Source: Turritopsis dohrnii
Taxonomy: Eukaryota; Cnidaria; Hydrozoa; Anthoathecata; Oceaniidae
Assembly (NCBI GenBank): GCA_027922465.2
Contig: BQMF02000002.1
Coordinates: 2,480,001 to 2,544,000 of the forward strand
Direction of reading: 5' to 3'
Length of the DNA: 64,000 bases
Below the pieces are notes generated by a model, which made no database searches, was not told where the DNA came from, and saw only the letters and a program-made list of their open reading frames with translations. A program made the translations under genes and the position numbers. The first letter of the stretch is position 1; every line of letters starts with the position of its first letter. Positions 42,401-52,599 of the stretch are shown piece by piece.

Positions 42401-45400
42401 TCTTTGGAAGTAATGTAAAGTAAATTAAAGTAAAATTTGCCATTTATGTTTCAATGTTTCTGGCTATTAATTTTTTGAAAAAAATTCAAACAAGACAAAA
42501 ATTTAGTCCCTCCCCTTCACCTGCTATTGTTGTTTATATATATTCCAACCAGAGAGTACATGGTAAAATAATAAATTAAGTTAATTTGTGTTATAATAAT
42601 TAGGTACTTGTTAGCAGAAGCTTTTCAATTTATTTGATCATTTTCAATATAACGAATTCTACAAAATGAAAACATCTTTTTTATACATACACATAAAATT
42701 ACTCTTTCTGTATATTATTTAAAAATGGCTGACTGTATTAACGTGCATCATAACGTACATCAATAATATGTGAACTTAAGGTATTCAAAAATAGTTATAT
42801 TCGTATTTACGTCTTGCATCACACTGACAGAACGCAGTACAAAGCTCTCCACTTCACCATTAACCCCATTGAGATTATTATTTTTCACAGGGTCTCAAAA
42901 ACTGGTGACGAAAAATTAAATCAGAAAGTGTATCAGTGGTGTATAAAGTACACTTAATCCTCTAATCCAAACATCCAATTATGTTATTGAATCTTTAACA
43001 GAAAAACTAATTCACATGAAAAATGCATAAACATAACATGAATTAAAACAAGTACATTCATGAAAATTTTTAACAAATAACTTCTGCCTTTAAAGGATAT
43101 CATCCAAGATCTTAACTCTATAGAATAGAATACTCAACAACAATTTAAAATGTCATACTCTTGGGTTTTGAATAATCAAGATGGGTGGAATTAACTAAGT
43201 GGGTTGAAAATTTCCTTGTAATTAATAAGCAGACAATAGAAAAAGAAATCTTAAACTGTGGTGTGAGAATAAGCCTGTACTGGGTGACATTTGTTTCTGA
43301 AATTAATAACCATCCTGCAAAAATTATTCAAAAATCAAGAGTAGTTGCAGTTCACTACCAAAACTATACCATGCCTTGCAAGTAAGAAACCAGAAATCCT
43401 TATAACATCTTTTAAATATCTAGCATTGGCCAACAACAGTTATGAGGTTGAACTGCAACAAAATCATTAAAATTACATTAATGAATATTCGAGACTTTCA
43501 ATTCAATACACAAATGCACTCTTTGATGTCATTTTCTGAATAACATTTCTGAACGAGGCTTTATTTCCTTTTGTAGAGTTTGACGTGCTATGATCAGTAT
43601 CTGGAAAAAAAGAAAAAGTTACTGGCGAAGCAGTTCCCCAACAAAAGATAACAGCTGTACCAACGCCATCTCTGCTGCCAGCATTGAACCACCATAGCAA
43701 CCATTATTTTCGGACACTGAAGATGACGAATTGGAGAATGTTCGAAACACGACACTAGACTTACTCTATAGTCTAGATATTCCTCCTGCTCTTTCTACTG
43801 CCTCTGTTCTTCCTGCTGTTCCCTTTCCTGCTGTTGCACACTCTCTGCCAGACAAATATGTTGCAGCACATATTTGTTTTAAACACACAAATATGGTGGA
43901 TGCTGCATTTGAACTTTAACAGCTCATATTTCCACCAGAAATTGTGAAGATTTCTAACTTAACTGGGAAGCGGGGTTGCCAACGACTTGATCCAGTCAAG
44001 ATAGACCGGATAAAAGAACAAGTCCAAACGAGATTTACAGGCACGACCCTAAAATGGGATGACACCGTGACGAAGAAATTACAAGAAAAAATTAAAAATT
44101 ACAGAAATAAAAAAAATTTGTAAAAATTCTGAAGTTAATTTTATTGTTTTAACAATTACCTTACCATAGTTTTTGTGTTTTACAACTCCACTCTCTCAGA
44201 CTACGTCTACACACAAACGGTTCCCGCAGCGAAAAAAGGTCCATAGGAAAATGCACCATGTATCAAAGAATAAATGATGGGCGTATTTTGCAGAATATTT
44301 TGTAGCGTAGTAGTTTCTTGATTGTTACAGGATTTTTATGCGCGAGGGATCATACTAATGGCTGATCATAAATAAATAATATAAAATTGTCTTTTTGATT
44401 TAATTTGATTGATACGTTGCTTTCAGGACATTTTTTTCCCCTGCATAGTCACTATGGGGCTAATCATATGGAGCTTTTCATCCCGACAGGGCGAGACGAG
44501 ACGTTTTGACGAGATCCTAGCTTTTATGTAATTCTCGCTAAAAAAATTTTTCTGATCATATGGAAAACGAAAAAAATCACCCTGTCCCGGTTAGGCGAGA
44601 TCTCGTTTATTTCTGTCGGGATCCCGTTTAAGCGAGATGGTTTTTTTCCATATGATCAGAGTATCCCGCCTTGCGCCGGGACGAGTTAATGTTTCACGCG
44701 TGCGCAGTAATTACAATTTTTATATAAACAATAACATAAAGACTATCCCGGGGTGATTTTCACCATATGATCACAATTAACTCGTCTAGCTGGGACGGGA
44801 TAATATTTCACGCGTGCGCATTAATAAAATTTTTAATATAAACAATTTAAAAAACTATTCCGGAATGATTTTCATCCCGGCAAGGCGGAACAAAATTCTC
44901 ATGATCGCAATGTAAAAACCGTCCGGGACAATTTTCATCCCGCTCTGCCGGGATGAAAATCTCCATATGATTAGCCCCTATGTCTCTGTTTATAAGAAAA
45001 ACTGTTCTGTTAATTTAATATTACCTATATTTCCGTTATTATCGTTAATATCGAAAATAGAATTATTTTCTTGCGATAATTACAATATCAACTACAGTGT
45101 GTATCAAAATGTCTTATCCACCAACTTTCAAGGCATATATCTCCTTACATGTCTGATAAAATATTGTGAATTTTATATCACAAGAAAGAGCTTTTCATGC
45201 TCTATCCAATAATATAAAATGGTTACCAAAATATTTGTTCTTCGAAAAGATATTGAGGAAAAACTCAACGATTTGGCTCATTAAATTATTTGTTAAATTA
45301 TTAATTGAAAATTTTGAAAGGATTTTCAAAAGATTGCTCTTAATCTAGTGCTTCTCAGTTGCAGCGACAGTCGAACAAGACGAATCCTGATTATTCGATT

Positions 45401-45871
45401 GGAATGTACAAGGAAAGGAACTAAACTAGTCTAAACTCGGAACACTTTTTTAAGATAGGAAAATATGGTTTGAATGCGCGATTACTTACACATCAATTAA
45501 AATTCATCCAAACGTGGAAGAATTTGTTGATAGAAGGCTAATAAAGCTATTAAACTTTTAAGACTATTTCTTGTTTGGCCTGCCTTCTAGCATTAGTAAA
45601 CGCTGTTTAAACGTGTAAACGATGCGGCGTTTATTACAAATGTTTAGCGGTGTTTACCAGAGGGCGGCGTTTACTAAAAGAAATACGGTGTATATAAAAC
45701 AAAAAACTGTAAATGCTAACTTTTTTCTGAATTTGCTTTTTTTTTCTTCAAGTGACCATTTTATTGACTAATTCCAAGAATGAATGTTGGAAGAAAATTG
45801 CAGATCGTTCCATCAGTGATCTTTCTGAACTGATAACCTTACTGCAACAGCCATTCGATGTGGTGAAATAA
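39419..45871 (+). CDS. HAD-superfamily phosphatase (3 exons, 233 aa)
   Basis: Exons 39419-39856, 41382-41526, 45753-45871; phases close exactly (702 nt). All four HAD motifs are present: I DMDGT (nucleophile and acid/base aspartates, about residue 35), II LLTRN (Thr), III lysine in FVPVKPNP, IV VVGDDVKDIECGNRAGAG. A helical cap of about 70 residues lies between I and II (C1 type, beta-phosphoglucomutase-like). It probably hydrolyses a small phosphorylated metabolite in the cytosol; substrate unknown. It resembles animal and plant HDHD-type single-domain hydrolases. Start: ATG 39419 (MIYDITKMSS); ATG 39440 is an alternative. The stop overlaps AATAAA (45866), a possible poly-A signal. Both introns are loaded with transposons. 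Confidence 0.88.
40136..41173. mobile_element. MITE copy 2 (CAGAGGCATAG ends) carrying a Helitron
   Basis: Element 40141-41168 has 5-bp duplications AGAAC at 40136-40140 and 41169-41173. The flanks 40141-40190 and 41056-41168 align with the 165-bp copy at 13817-13981. The intervening 865 bp is a Helitron-like insertion. HAD intron 1. Confidence 0.85.
40191..41055 (+). mobile_element. Non-autonomous Helitron
   Basis: Starts TCTATATATTAATAGCC and ends CTAG (41052-41055), between host A (40190) and T (41056). A GC hairpin (GGCGGCG 41026-41032, CGCCGCC 41038-41044, 5-nt loop) stands 7 nt before the CTAG. These are the canonical Helitron ends with no target duplication. A (CTGT)n/(TTTG)n microsatellite follows the 5' end. 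No Rep/helicase frame. Confidence 0.9.
41765..41905. repeat. AACGTTAATATCGTTA motif array
   Basis: Repeated, partly palindromic units (AACGATATTAACGTTAATAT, CGTTAATATTGTTAAT, ATTACCGTTATTACCGTT). The preceding segment GGGATTTTGATAACAAACGA (about 41754) also occurs in transposon C at about 36668. A short echo (CGTTATTATCGTTAATATCG) is at about 45034. Confidence 0.6.
43731..44123 (+). pseudogene. BEN-domain-like fragment
   Basis: 43731-43919 reads up to HTNMVDAAFEL, then a stop, and the same frame resumes as QLIFPPEIVKISNLTGKRGC, QRLDPVKIDRIKEQVQTRF and ends WDDTVTKKLQEKIKNYRNKK at the stop 44121-44123. The layout (LFxPExV..SN.TGKRG..LDP.K...I...V...F...W) resembles BEN domains, which bind DNA or chromatin partners. 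It sits on the sense strand of HAD intron 2 and is broken by at least one stop, so probably transposon cargo or a retrocopy. Confidence 0.45.
44456..44978. mobile_element. Multi-palindromic MITE
   Basis: Ends GGGGCTAATCATATGGAGCT and ...CCATATGATTAGCCCC are inverted, flanked by TAT (44453-44455, 44979-44981). The interior repeats a roughly 95-bp unit twice (44682-44776 and 44788-44880, both with TTTCACGCGTGCGCA) and many TCCCG.../CGGGA palindromes separated by CATATGATCA. Non-coding. Confidence 0.8.
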
Positions 45872-47156
45872 AAAAATCAGTTTGTGGTTACCGCCAACAG
45901 GAACGCCACTTCAGTTCTGCAAGTCCTTCGAAGTGATCAACGAAACAGAATCAGGAAATATTTTTTTTTTTGAAATGACTTTTATGATAATTTCAATTAT
46001 GTAGAAATTTAGAGTGAATTATCAGTTGTATTTACCCCAGTCCCTGGAACTAAAAAATGTTTGTGGAAATTATCTTGGCATTTTTATGGTACATCTATAA
46101 AACATTCATTTGGTGTAATTGAACCAAAAGTTAGCATTCCCTGTTCCTAACATCGATAGATAGCGTACTTTCATTCAGCGAGAAACGGCACGGGTGTGAA
46201 CAGAATTCGTTTATCGAATGTTTTTTTTGGGTACACCTATTGCCACATAAACAACTACGGCGTGTCAAGATATCAAAAAGGTTGTTTTCTCCCTTTAAAG
46301 CGAAGTTGGTTTTTGTTGAACTTGTTTTTATGCAATACTGTGTTAATGATTTTTTGCTGTTATTACAATTGTTTGACAGGTTTCGGTGTTGCTTCCGAAT
46401 GCAGTTCATTAAACAATGGATTTTACTGGCTGAAATTCCTGTGCATGTATCCCAAAATCGCTTCGACTGTTATTGTCATGTTTTATCCTTTTTTTTAAGA
46501 TTTAGGCCACAATATCGAGTGATATTATCAACCCTTAAAGAGGACGAAAAAACTATGTTGTGGTATGATTAAGGGGCAATTCTGAGGATCTCGAAATCAG
46601 CTTGTTTTAGGCGGTTGTTTGTGTTCTCAGGATCCTCTTTAGGGAAGCAAAATTGATCACAAAGTCCTGAGATACTCTGATGTAAATTGTAATAATATAT
46701 ATAAATTGTAATATACTTATATTTTTTTTTTTGAGTGAAGGCTTGTGCAAGATCATAGAAATCAGGACACTACACGCTTTTTTATAAGCAACATTTTATG
46801 AGTTGAGTGCTGGTTTAATTTTTGATTGATTCCAGCTTCAGATGTCACTTAAAGTGGTGCCTGCAATATCACCAATCTCTCAACTAAAGGAACAGAAAAG
46901 TCTGGAAAAGTCCTGTTGATGTAAAAGTTTGGCAATGTGTTTACGAAAAATATATCTTCTTCTTATGATCATCTTTGCGAAATCTGAGGGCATTGAACCT
47001 TTAGCCAGCCTGTGTGTTGATTATAAATTTGTGTATCGACTCATCATTTCTACTCGTTGCCACTGTATATGAGGAGCATAAAAGCTAAATCAAAGATTTA
47101 CAACCAATGACTGTGTTGAAACCGCTGACAAGATGGCATTTTGTTAGCAGAAGCAT
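45872..47156. other. Intergenic, no gene recognised
   Basis: AT-rich spacer after the HAD gene. Open frames at 46131-46572 overlap on both strands and show no domain or splice support. Confidence 0.45.
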
Positions 47157-47262
47157 CTAATAATAATAATAATAATAATAACCGATTTATTTCTAGCTCC
47201 ATTTTGCTACATGGTTCTTCTCCTAGAAATTTGTATGTGGTGTGTATGTTAAATGTATTTAC

Positions 47263-47310
<48 letters not shown>

Positions 47311-48362
47311 ATATATATAAAAAATATCTATAAAATACGTGCAATTGCTTTGTCCATTAGGTATGTAAACGTTTTCGTTTTAAAACTGTGCAAACTTTCT
47401 GATTCACGAATTGGTTTCGGCAAACTGTTAAAAGTTTGAGCGACGGTATTACTGTAGGAATTGATGACATTGCTTCGTTGAATCATAGGGCCGATGTTTT
47501 TACGATTACTTCTGAGAGCCCTTGTATCCTTTGCAAGTTGTAGTTGCATGTTTGCAGGAACTATTTCAAAAACAGCTTTGAAGCCCGCAACAGCAGCAGA
47601 ATATTCGAGACGCTCCTCAATAGGTAGCCATGAGAGTTTTATGCAGTCGTGTACTTTCGAATATCTGTTCCATACAAATCCGGTGGCAGCGTTCATAACT
47701 TTTTGCAACCGTGATTGAAGGGCTTTAGGTATCGGATTAAAGACGATATTTCCATAGTCAAGCTTTGACAATATTAGCGTTTGAACAAGTTCTTTCCGTA
47801 TCTTGAATGGAAGAAGTCGTTTTAATAATTTAAGCGTTCGCAATGTAGAGAAGCATTCGATTGCCACTTTATTGATGTGGCTTGTCCAGTCCAGGTGTTC
47901 ATTGAAAGTAATTCCGAGAACTTTCATTGATTCCGTTCTTCCGAGAGTAATACCACCACATTTGATAGCAACTGAATCAAGTTCCTTTTTGTGATGTCTG
48001 TACAGCTGGTTTTTGTAGAAAAGCATTGTTTTTGTTTTCTTTTCGTTGAAGACAAAATTGGAATCATGTGACCAATTACGGATGTTTTCTATATCTTGTG
48101 AGAGTTCGATAATTTTAGCTTCAAGTTCATCTGGTTTTGAGTGAATATATATTTTGGTGTCATCAGCATATTGTAATGTTTTTGTGTATTTCACTTGCTC
48201 TGAGAGGTCTGATACATATAAATTAAAGATGACAGGACCGAGAATGGATCCTTGCGGTACTCCAAAACCAACAGTCAACATCGAAGACTTTCTGTTGTCA
48301 ATTTGAACATAGTGCTGGCGGTCTGATAAATAATTTGCCATCCAGCATCTGTGGATTAATGG
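47157..48362 (-). mobile_element. 5'-truncated LINE with intact RT second half
   Basis: Minus-strand frame 48341-47328 has no stop for 337 codons: GVPQGSILGPVIFNLYVSDL (RT palm), QYADDTKIY (catalytic YADD), SMKVLGITFNEHLDW (thumb), SKLDYGNIVFNP and the C-terminal AQTFNSLPKPIRESESLHSF. The element breaks off at about 48362 (preceded by HRCW in frame). The 3' UTR has a poly-A run (47268-47306 as T on plus) and ends in a (TTA)n tail (47157-47180). CR1/Jockey-like by motif; it looks young because the frame is open. Confidence 0.85.
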
Positions 48363-48887
48363 CTATCCGCTACTAGTGAGAAGTACAAACAGTGCCAATG
48401 ATAGCGTCCTGTGTCTCTCTGTTTCTATGTTTTTATAAGGAGGAAATTTAAAACCGACTTCCCTTGGTAAACTTTGCTCAGAATAATCACGATTGGCATA
48501 AACAGAAAAATTCAGTTATTTCGTTATAATAATTCGAGTCGAGTTTAATAGTCAGTCGAGTTCAGTTTGTCTTTCAAAATACCACGCGTAGATCGCTTTT
48601 GAAAAGGTTTCAGGCTTTTTGTTAATGCGATACATCACTGGTGAGAGAGAGAAAAGACAGGAAATCGAATTATGATTGTCTTTTTCTAAAGGTCCAACTT
48701 ATCCATTCAGCAGCTGAAAAATACATACAGTGGACTGAACAAACTTCAGCTTAAGTAATTTTGAATAAAAGGTTGATTTAACAGTGTGAAGTGGATGGAG
48801 AGAACGTCTCTCTCTTCTTCATAAAAGTAAAATTTGACATGATTCATCAATCTTGAACGCAGAGTTTCTTGCATTTTGATAATATCA
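48363..48887. other. Spacer, nothing recognised
   Basis: Unique-looking AT-rich sequence between the truncated LINE and the hAT-type MITE. Confidence 0.4.
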
Positions 48888-48977
48888 ACGGCGAGCAACC
48901 TCATCCCCAGGGGGCTTCTCGCCGCCACCCGTATATCGAAAAGGCAAGAAGCCCTGGGGACGAGGTTGGACGGCGAG
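48888..48977. mobile_element. 74-bp hAT-type MITE
   Basis: CAACCTCATCCCCAGG...CTGGGGACGAGGTTGG (48896-48969) is nearly a full palindrome, with an exact 8-bp duplication ACGGCGAG (48888-48895, 48970-48977). Partial relatives lie at 51199-51228 and 51311-51363. Confidence 0.85.
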
Positions 48978-49839
48978 TACGATCATAAATGAGAGCTTTG
49001 TTGGTACATCATACATTGTGATTATTAATGGTTGCTTTTCGTCCACACAACTAACACAAAAACCACACCACTTCACACACAAAACAAAACGACACGTACA
49101 CCCTCGTCCACATCCATAAGAACACATACGCCTTCTACGTCCACATACACAACTATGTCCCTAAGTATACCTCAACGCACACACTTCCGCCACACCCTCG
49201 CACCACACAATTACATTCCCATTTAAACATTCACGTCTACAAAATCCAAATCGAACCCCCATTTTTATCACAAGGATTACGTCAATGGAATCCAAATCGA
49301 ACGTCATTCGAACTTTGCACCATAGACACGGCGACACAAACAAAAAACAACAAAAAGATTTAATCTCTTGATATAAGCAGACGTGTTAAGCATGACTACC
49401 TAAACGTAAGTTTTTAATTCAATTACTCGTCTCCCAGTCCTCCCAAGTCATTCATAGTATATACAAGAACCCCTGCCAAAAGTATGAGTAGTTCGTAGAG
49501 CTGATAGACAAGAACAGGACAGGACAATGCAACCCCACTATACACTTATATTTGAAATGAAAAACGACAAAGACCAAAGTAGAACTTTAGAAGCAAATCT
49601 TGAGAAAGGTGCTGATGCGATGTAAACAGACTGGGTCACCGAGTCAAGGGAGAGTATCGAAGTGACTAACCGAAAGGATAGACGTGATCTACAAGCAGTT
49701 GAGAAGATAACCTTAGTGTTGATATAAAACGTGTGTTTTACTATCCCCCGACTAGTTCCCCCGTAAGGTATAGACACATCAGGTGCATCAAGTTGGCTTT
49801 CAACTTTACCAATAAAACAGTATGGTTTTTCACTTGATA

Positions 49840-50545
49840 AGCAATCATTTTGGGATGGGATATATTCGCTATAACATACCACTCAAACGATTACCATCAA
49901 ATTGTGTATGCAGTGCTTCATTTAGTGTAGACCACGCCCTCTCGTCTCCAAAAGGAGGATTTATTACTTTGCGACACAATGAAATAAGAGATTTTACAGC
50001 TGAATTGTTATCCGAATGCTATAAAGATGTGAAAACAGAGCCAGTACTTCAAGGTATAACTGGTGAAGTACCACCATCAAATATACTATCGGAGGAAGTA
50101 GAATCGATGTTGCCGCTCGAAGCTTCTGGGTAAAAGGTCAAGTAGCGTACTTCGATGTCAAGGTGTTTAGCCCAATTGTTAAAGTATACTTAACCCAGAA
50201 ACTTGTTGACGCACACGAAGCAAATGAAAAACAAAAGAAAAGAAATTATGCTAAGAGAGTAAATCATGTTGATCAAGATAGCTTTACACCACTGGTATTT
50301 ACATGCTTTGGAGGTATGGCAAAAGAATGCACTACATTTTACAACAGACTTGCTGAAATGGTAGCCGAGAAGAGAAGCAGTGACATCAACATCGTCAAAA
50401 GTTGGATACGTACCCGCCTAAGCTTTTGTTTACTTCCCTGCTTCGAAGTCAACTTCTGTGTATCAGAGGCTCTCGCAATTGGAGATCAATATTTGCAGAA
50501 TCTGATGATCTAAATTTTATTGCAAACGAATGCAGAATCAAGTGA
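49840..50545 (+). pseudogene. RT-associated C-terminal domain of a retrotransposon (broken)
   Basis: Reads IRYNIPLKRLPSNCVC, SPKGGFITLRHNEIRDFTAE, TEPVLQGITGE, then shifts frame near 50125 to KGQVAYFDVKVFSPIVKVYL, EKQKKRNYAKRVNHVDQDSF, TPLVFTCFGGMAKECTTFYN, VKSWIRTRLSFCLL, and shifts again near 50430 to LLCIRGSRNWRSIF. I recall this segment as the region downstream of RT in abundant cnidarian retroelements. The FDVKVF strand followed by a conserved basic helix is reminiscent of a PD-(D/E)XK-type nuclease core (inference). Two frameshifts make it dead. Confidence 0.55.
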
Positions 50546-51111
50546 ATCACTTCATATCCTGATCTACTTGTTGAAAGTTTTTTATTGTGATTGGGAAGAA
50601 AATTTTGTACATTGATGCAACGCAGTGAACGGTGGCCTGCGTAAAAATAAAATTCCCGTTTACACTTTAAACTATACACTTATATTGCACCACACTCCCT
50701 GCACTAACACAAAATCACGACTCTCCACGCTTCCTATCTGAGAGACTAATTTTCACTTCACATCCTGTAATTTATACACAGTTCACCTAATTAACATATC
50801 ACTTTCTCTCTAAGTCAGTCACTGCTTATGCTGCAACACTACTCTTGAAAAACTAATACAATCATACATATTAATGGTTGCTTATGTGACACCAATAAAC
50901 TGTCGTACAACGCTTTAATCTTTTTTTTTTTTCTTTGCGAAAATAACCTAGGTGTTTGTTTGATCTGTTTGAGTTTAATTATGTATATGCACAAGAGTAA
51001 TCGCAAATAAAAACATTCTGATCTTTAATGTGAAGAAAGGAAAAAAATGTGGAAACGTTTGATCCGTAGATAGATCATAGGATGAAACATAAACATTTCC
51101 CCATACGTTCT
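50546..51111. other. Interior of the inverted-repeat unit, nothing recognised
   Basis: AT-rich sequence between the RT-associated fragment and the right arm. A T-rich run lies at about 50920-50935. Confidence 0.4.
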
Positions 51112-51198
51112 GAAAAGCAACCATTAATAATCACGATGTATGATGTGCCAACAAAGCTTTCATTTAAGATCGGACTTGCCGTCGGTTTTATCTAAAAG

Positions 51199-51363
51199 GC
51201 AAGAAACTCTGGGTTCGAGATTGGTCCGTGTAAACTTAAAATCATGGAGACTGTTCCTTTCGATATCTTTTTTGCCTTCGTGAACTTCCTTTTTTTCCTA
51301 CCACTTTAACGCAACCTCGTCCCCAGGGCTTCTTGCCTTTTTTATATACGGGATGGCCGCCAT
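51199..51363. repeat. Partial copies of the CAACCTCGTCCCCAGG MITE
   Basis: 51199-51228 (AGGCAAGAAACTCTGGGTTC...) corresponds to the right half and 51311-51363 (CAACCTCGTCCCCAGGGCTT...) to the reverse-complement right half plus centre of the 74-bp MITE at 48896-48969. Confidence 0.65.
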
Positions 51364-51737
51364 ATGGTTCTTGTTTAGTTTAGTTTTATAACTATTGTTC
51401 AAAGATCATAAAACTATTTATACCTCAATTATTTTGGGCACCTAAAATTGTTTTGTATTATCAACTAATAAAATATAACTGGCTTGAATAGAATAAACTG
51501 GCTGTTATGGTCCGATTGCTATTTGAACAAGACATTATGAACAAAATGATGTGAACGAATTTCATAAAAATTCCGAACTAGTTATTGCTTCTTTGGACTT
51601 TGGTTAAGTTATCGCCCCTGCTTACGACGTCGCAAAATGATCTCAAAACGAAACGACCATTTTACGATTAAAATGAGACGTCTCCAAAGACGTCGTGTGT
51701 CCGCTGGGTATTTTCAAAATGCGATTAATGTTTTACA

Positions 51738-52268
51738 TACCGTATTTCCTCTTTTTAGCGCCCCCCTCTTTTAAGTGCCCCCTCTAATAAGCGCCCCTGT
51801 TAATCCAAAAATAATTTTATAAGCGCCCCCCTCTAATAAGCGCCCGGGCGCTTATTAGAGTAACAATGTTAGAGTCAAAATCCTAGATAAGCGCCCGGGC
51901 GCTTATTAGAAACTAGCCAAAACAGTCAGCCAACTGCTTGTAGATCTTTTCAACGAGACATGGAAGATGATCCAAACAATCTAATAGACTCCGATTAAGA
52001 AGAAGATGACGACATAGATATAGAGTTGGAAAACATTACATGAACCATACCTGATATTTCTTCTGTTTTCTGTACATAGTTTTTATAGAAAATAATAAAA
52101 GTGGAAATAAGTATTTATTTTTAACACCTCTCACAATTTTTTGTAGGGGTTTTTTGAAATAATTTTATAAGCGCCCCCCTCTTTTAAGCGCCCCCCTCCA
52201 ATAAGCGCCCTCCTAATTTTCGAAAAAATTTTATAAGCGCCCGGGCGCTTAATAGAGGAAATACGGTA
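51738..52268. mobile_element. MITE with GCGCCC arrays and CCGTATTTCCTCT ends
   Basis: Element 51740-52266 starts CCGTATTTCCTCTTTTTAGC and ends ATAGAGGAAATACGG, with TA on both sides. Multiple AAGCGCCCCCCTCT units and the palindrome AAGCGCCCGGGCGCTT (three times) give GC-rich islands in AT-rich surroundings. Non-coding. Confidence 0.85.
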
Positions 52269-52599
52269 TATATGTTACATTATATGTAAATGTTCATGTT
52301 TTCTAAATTTGGATTGATCAAATACAAAATGGAAACTTCCATCTTATTTTGCCAAAATAAATTTATATTTCACCATGGTTTGAAAATTACAAACATAATG
52401 TTTCTGACGTTTGTTCATAGAAGTTTGAATTTGAATTGTTATCTGAATAAGAATAAGAAAAGCCATTGATGTATATGGTCAATTTAAAAAATATAACACC
52501 TGACAGACATACGTTTGTCGAATTGATAGTTGGTTAAACCAAAATCCGACATCATATATCATAATTCCATCAGTTCCCATTGTTGACGATAATCTGATA

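Larger units (their letters stand above)
41603..45690. mobile_element. Possible 4.1-kb composite with CCGTATTTC ends
   Basis: CCGTATTTCCGCTAATTAACGCC at 41605 (preceded by TA) is mirrored by GGCGGCGTTTACTAAAAGAA and ATACGG ending 45688 (followed by TG). The ends match those of the MITE at 51740-52266. The interior has a BEN-like pseudogene, a MITE and AACGTTAATATCG arrays. It could equally be two solo ends. HAD intron 2. Confidence 0.45.
48970..51184. mobile_element. 2.2-kb unit bounded by about 70-bp inverted repeats
   Basis: The left arm (about 48970-49041, containing GAGAGCTTTGTTGGTACATC and ATTATTAATGGTTGCTTTTC) is the reverse complement of 51112-51184 with about 10% mismatch. Between them are a CA-rich, strand-biased stretch (49046-49215) and an RT-associated gene fragment (49840-50545). 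The 74-bp MITE is inserted in the left arm region. Class unknown. Confidence 0.6.

Noticed and set aside
46131..46572. Overlapping open frames on both strands of about 90-110 codons
   Set aside because: No recognisable domain, no splice context, no repeat copy elsewhere in the window to support coding.
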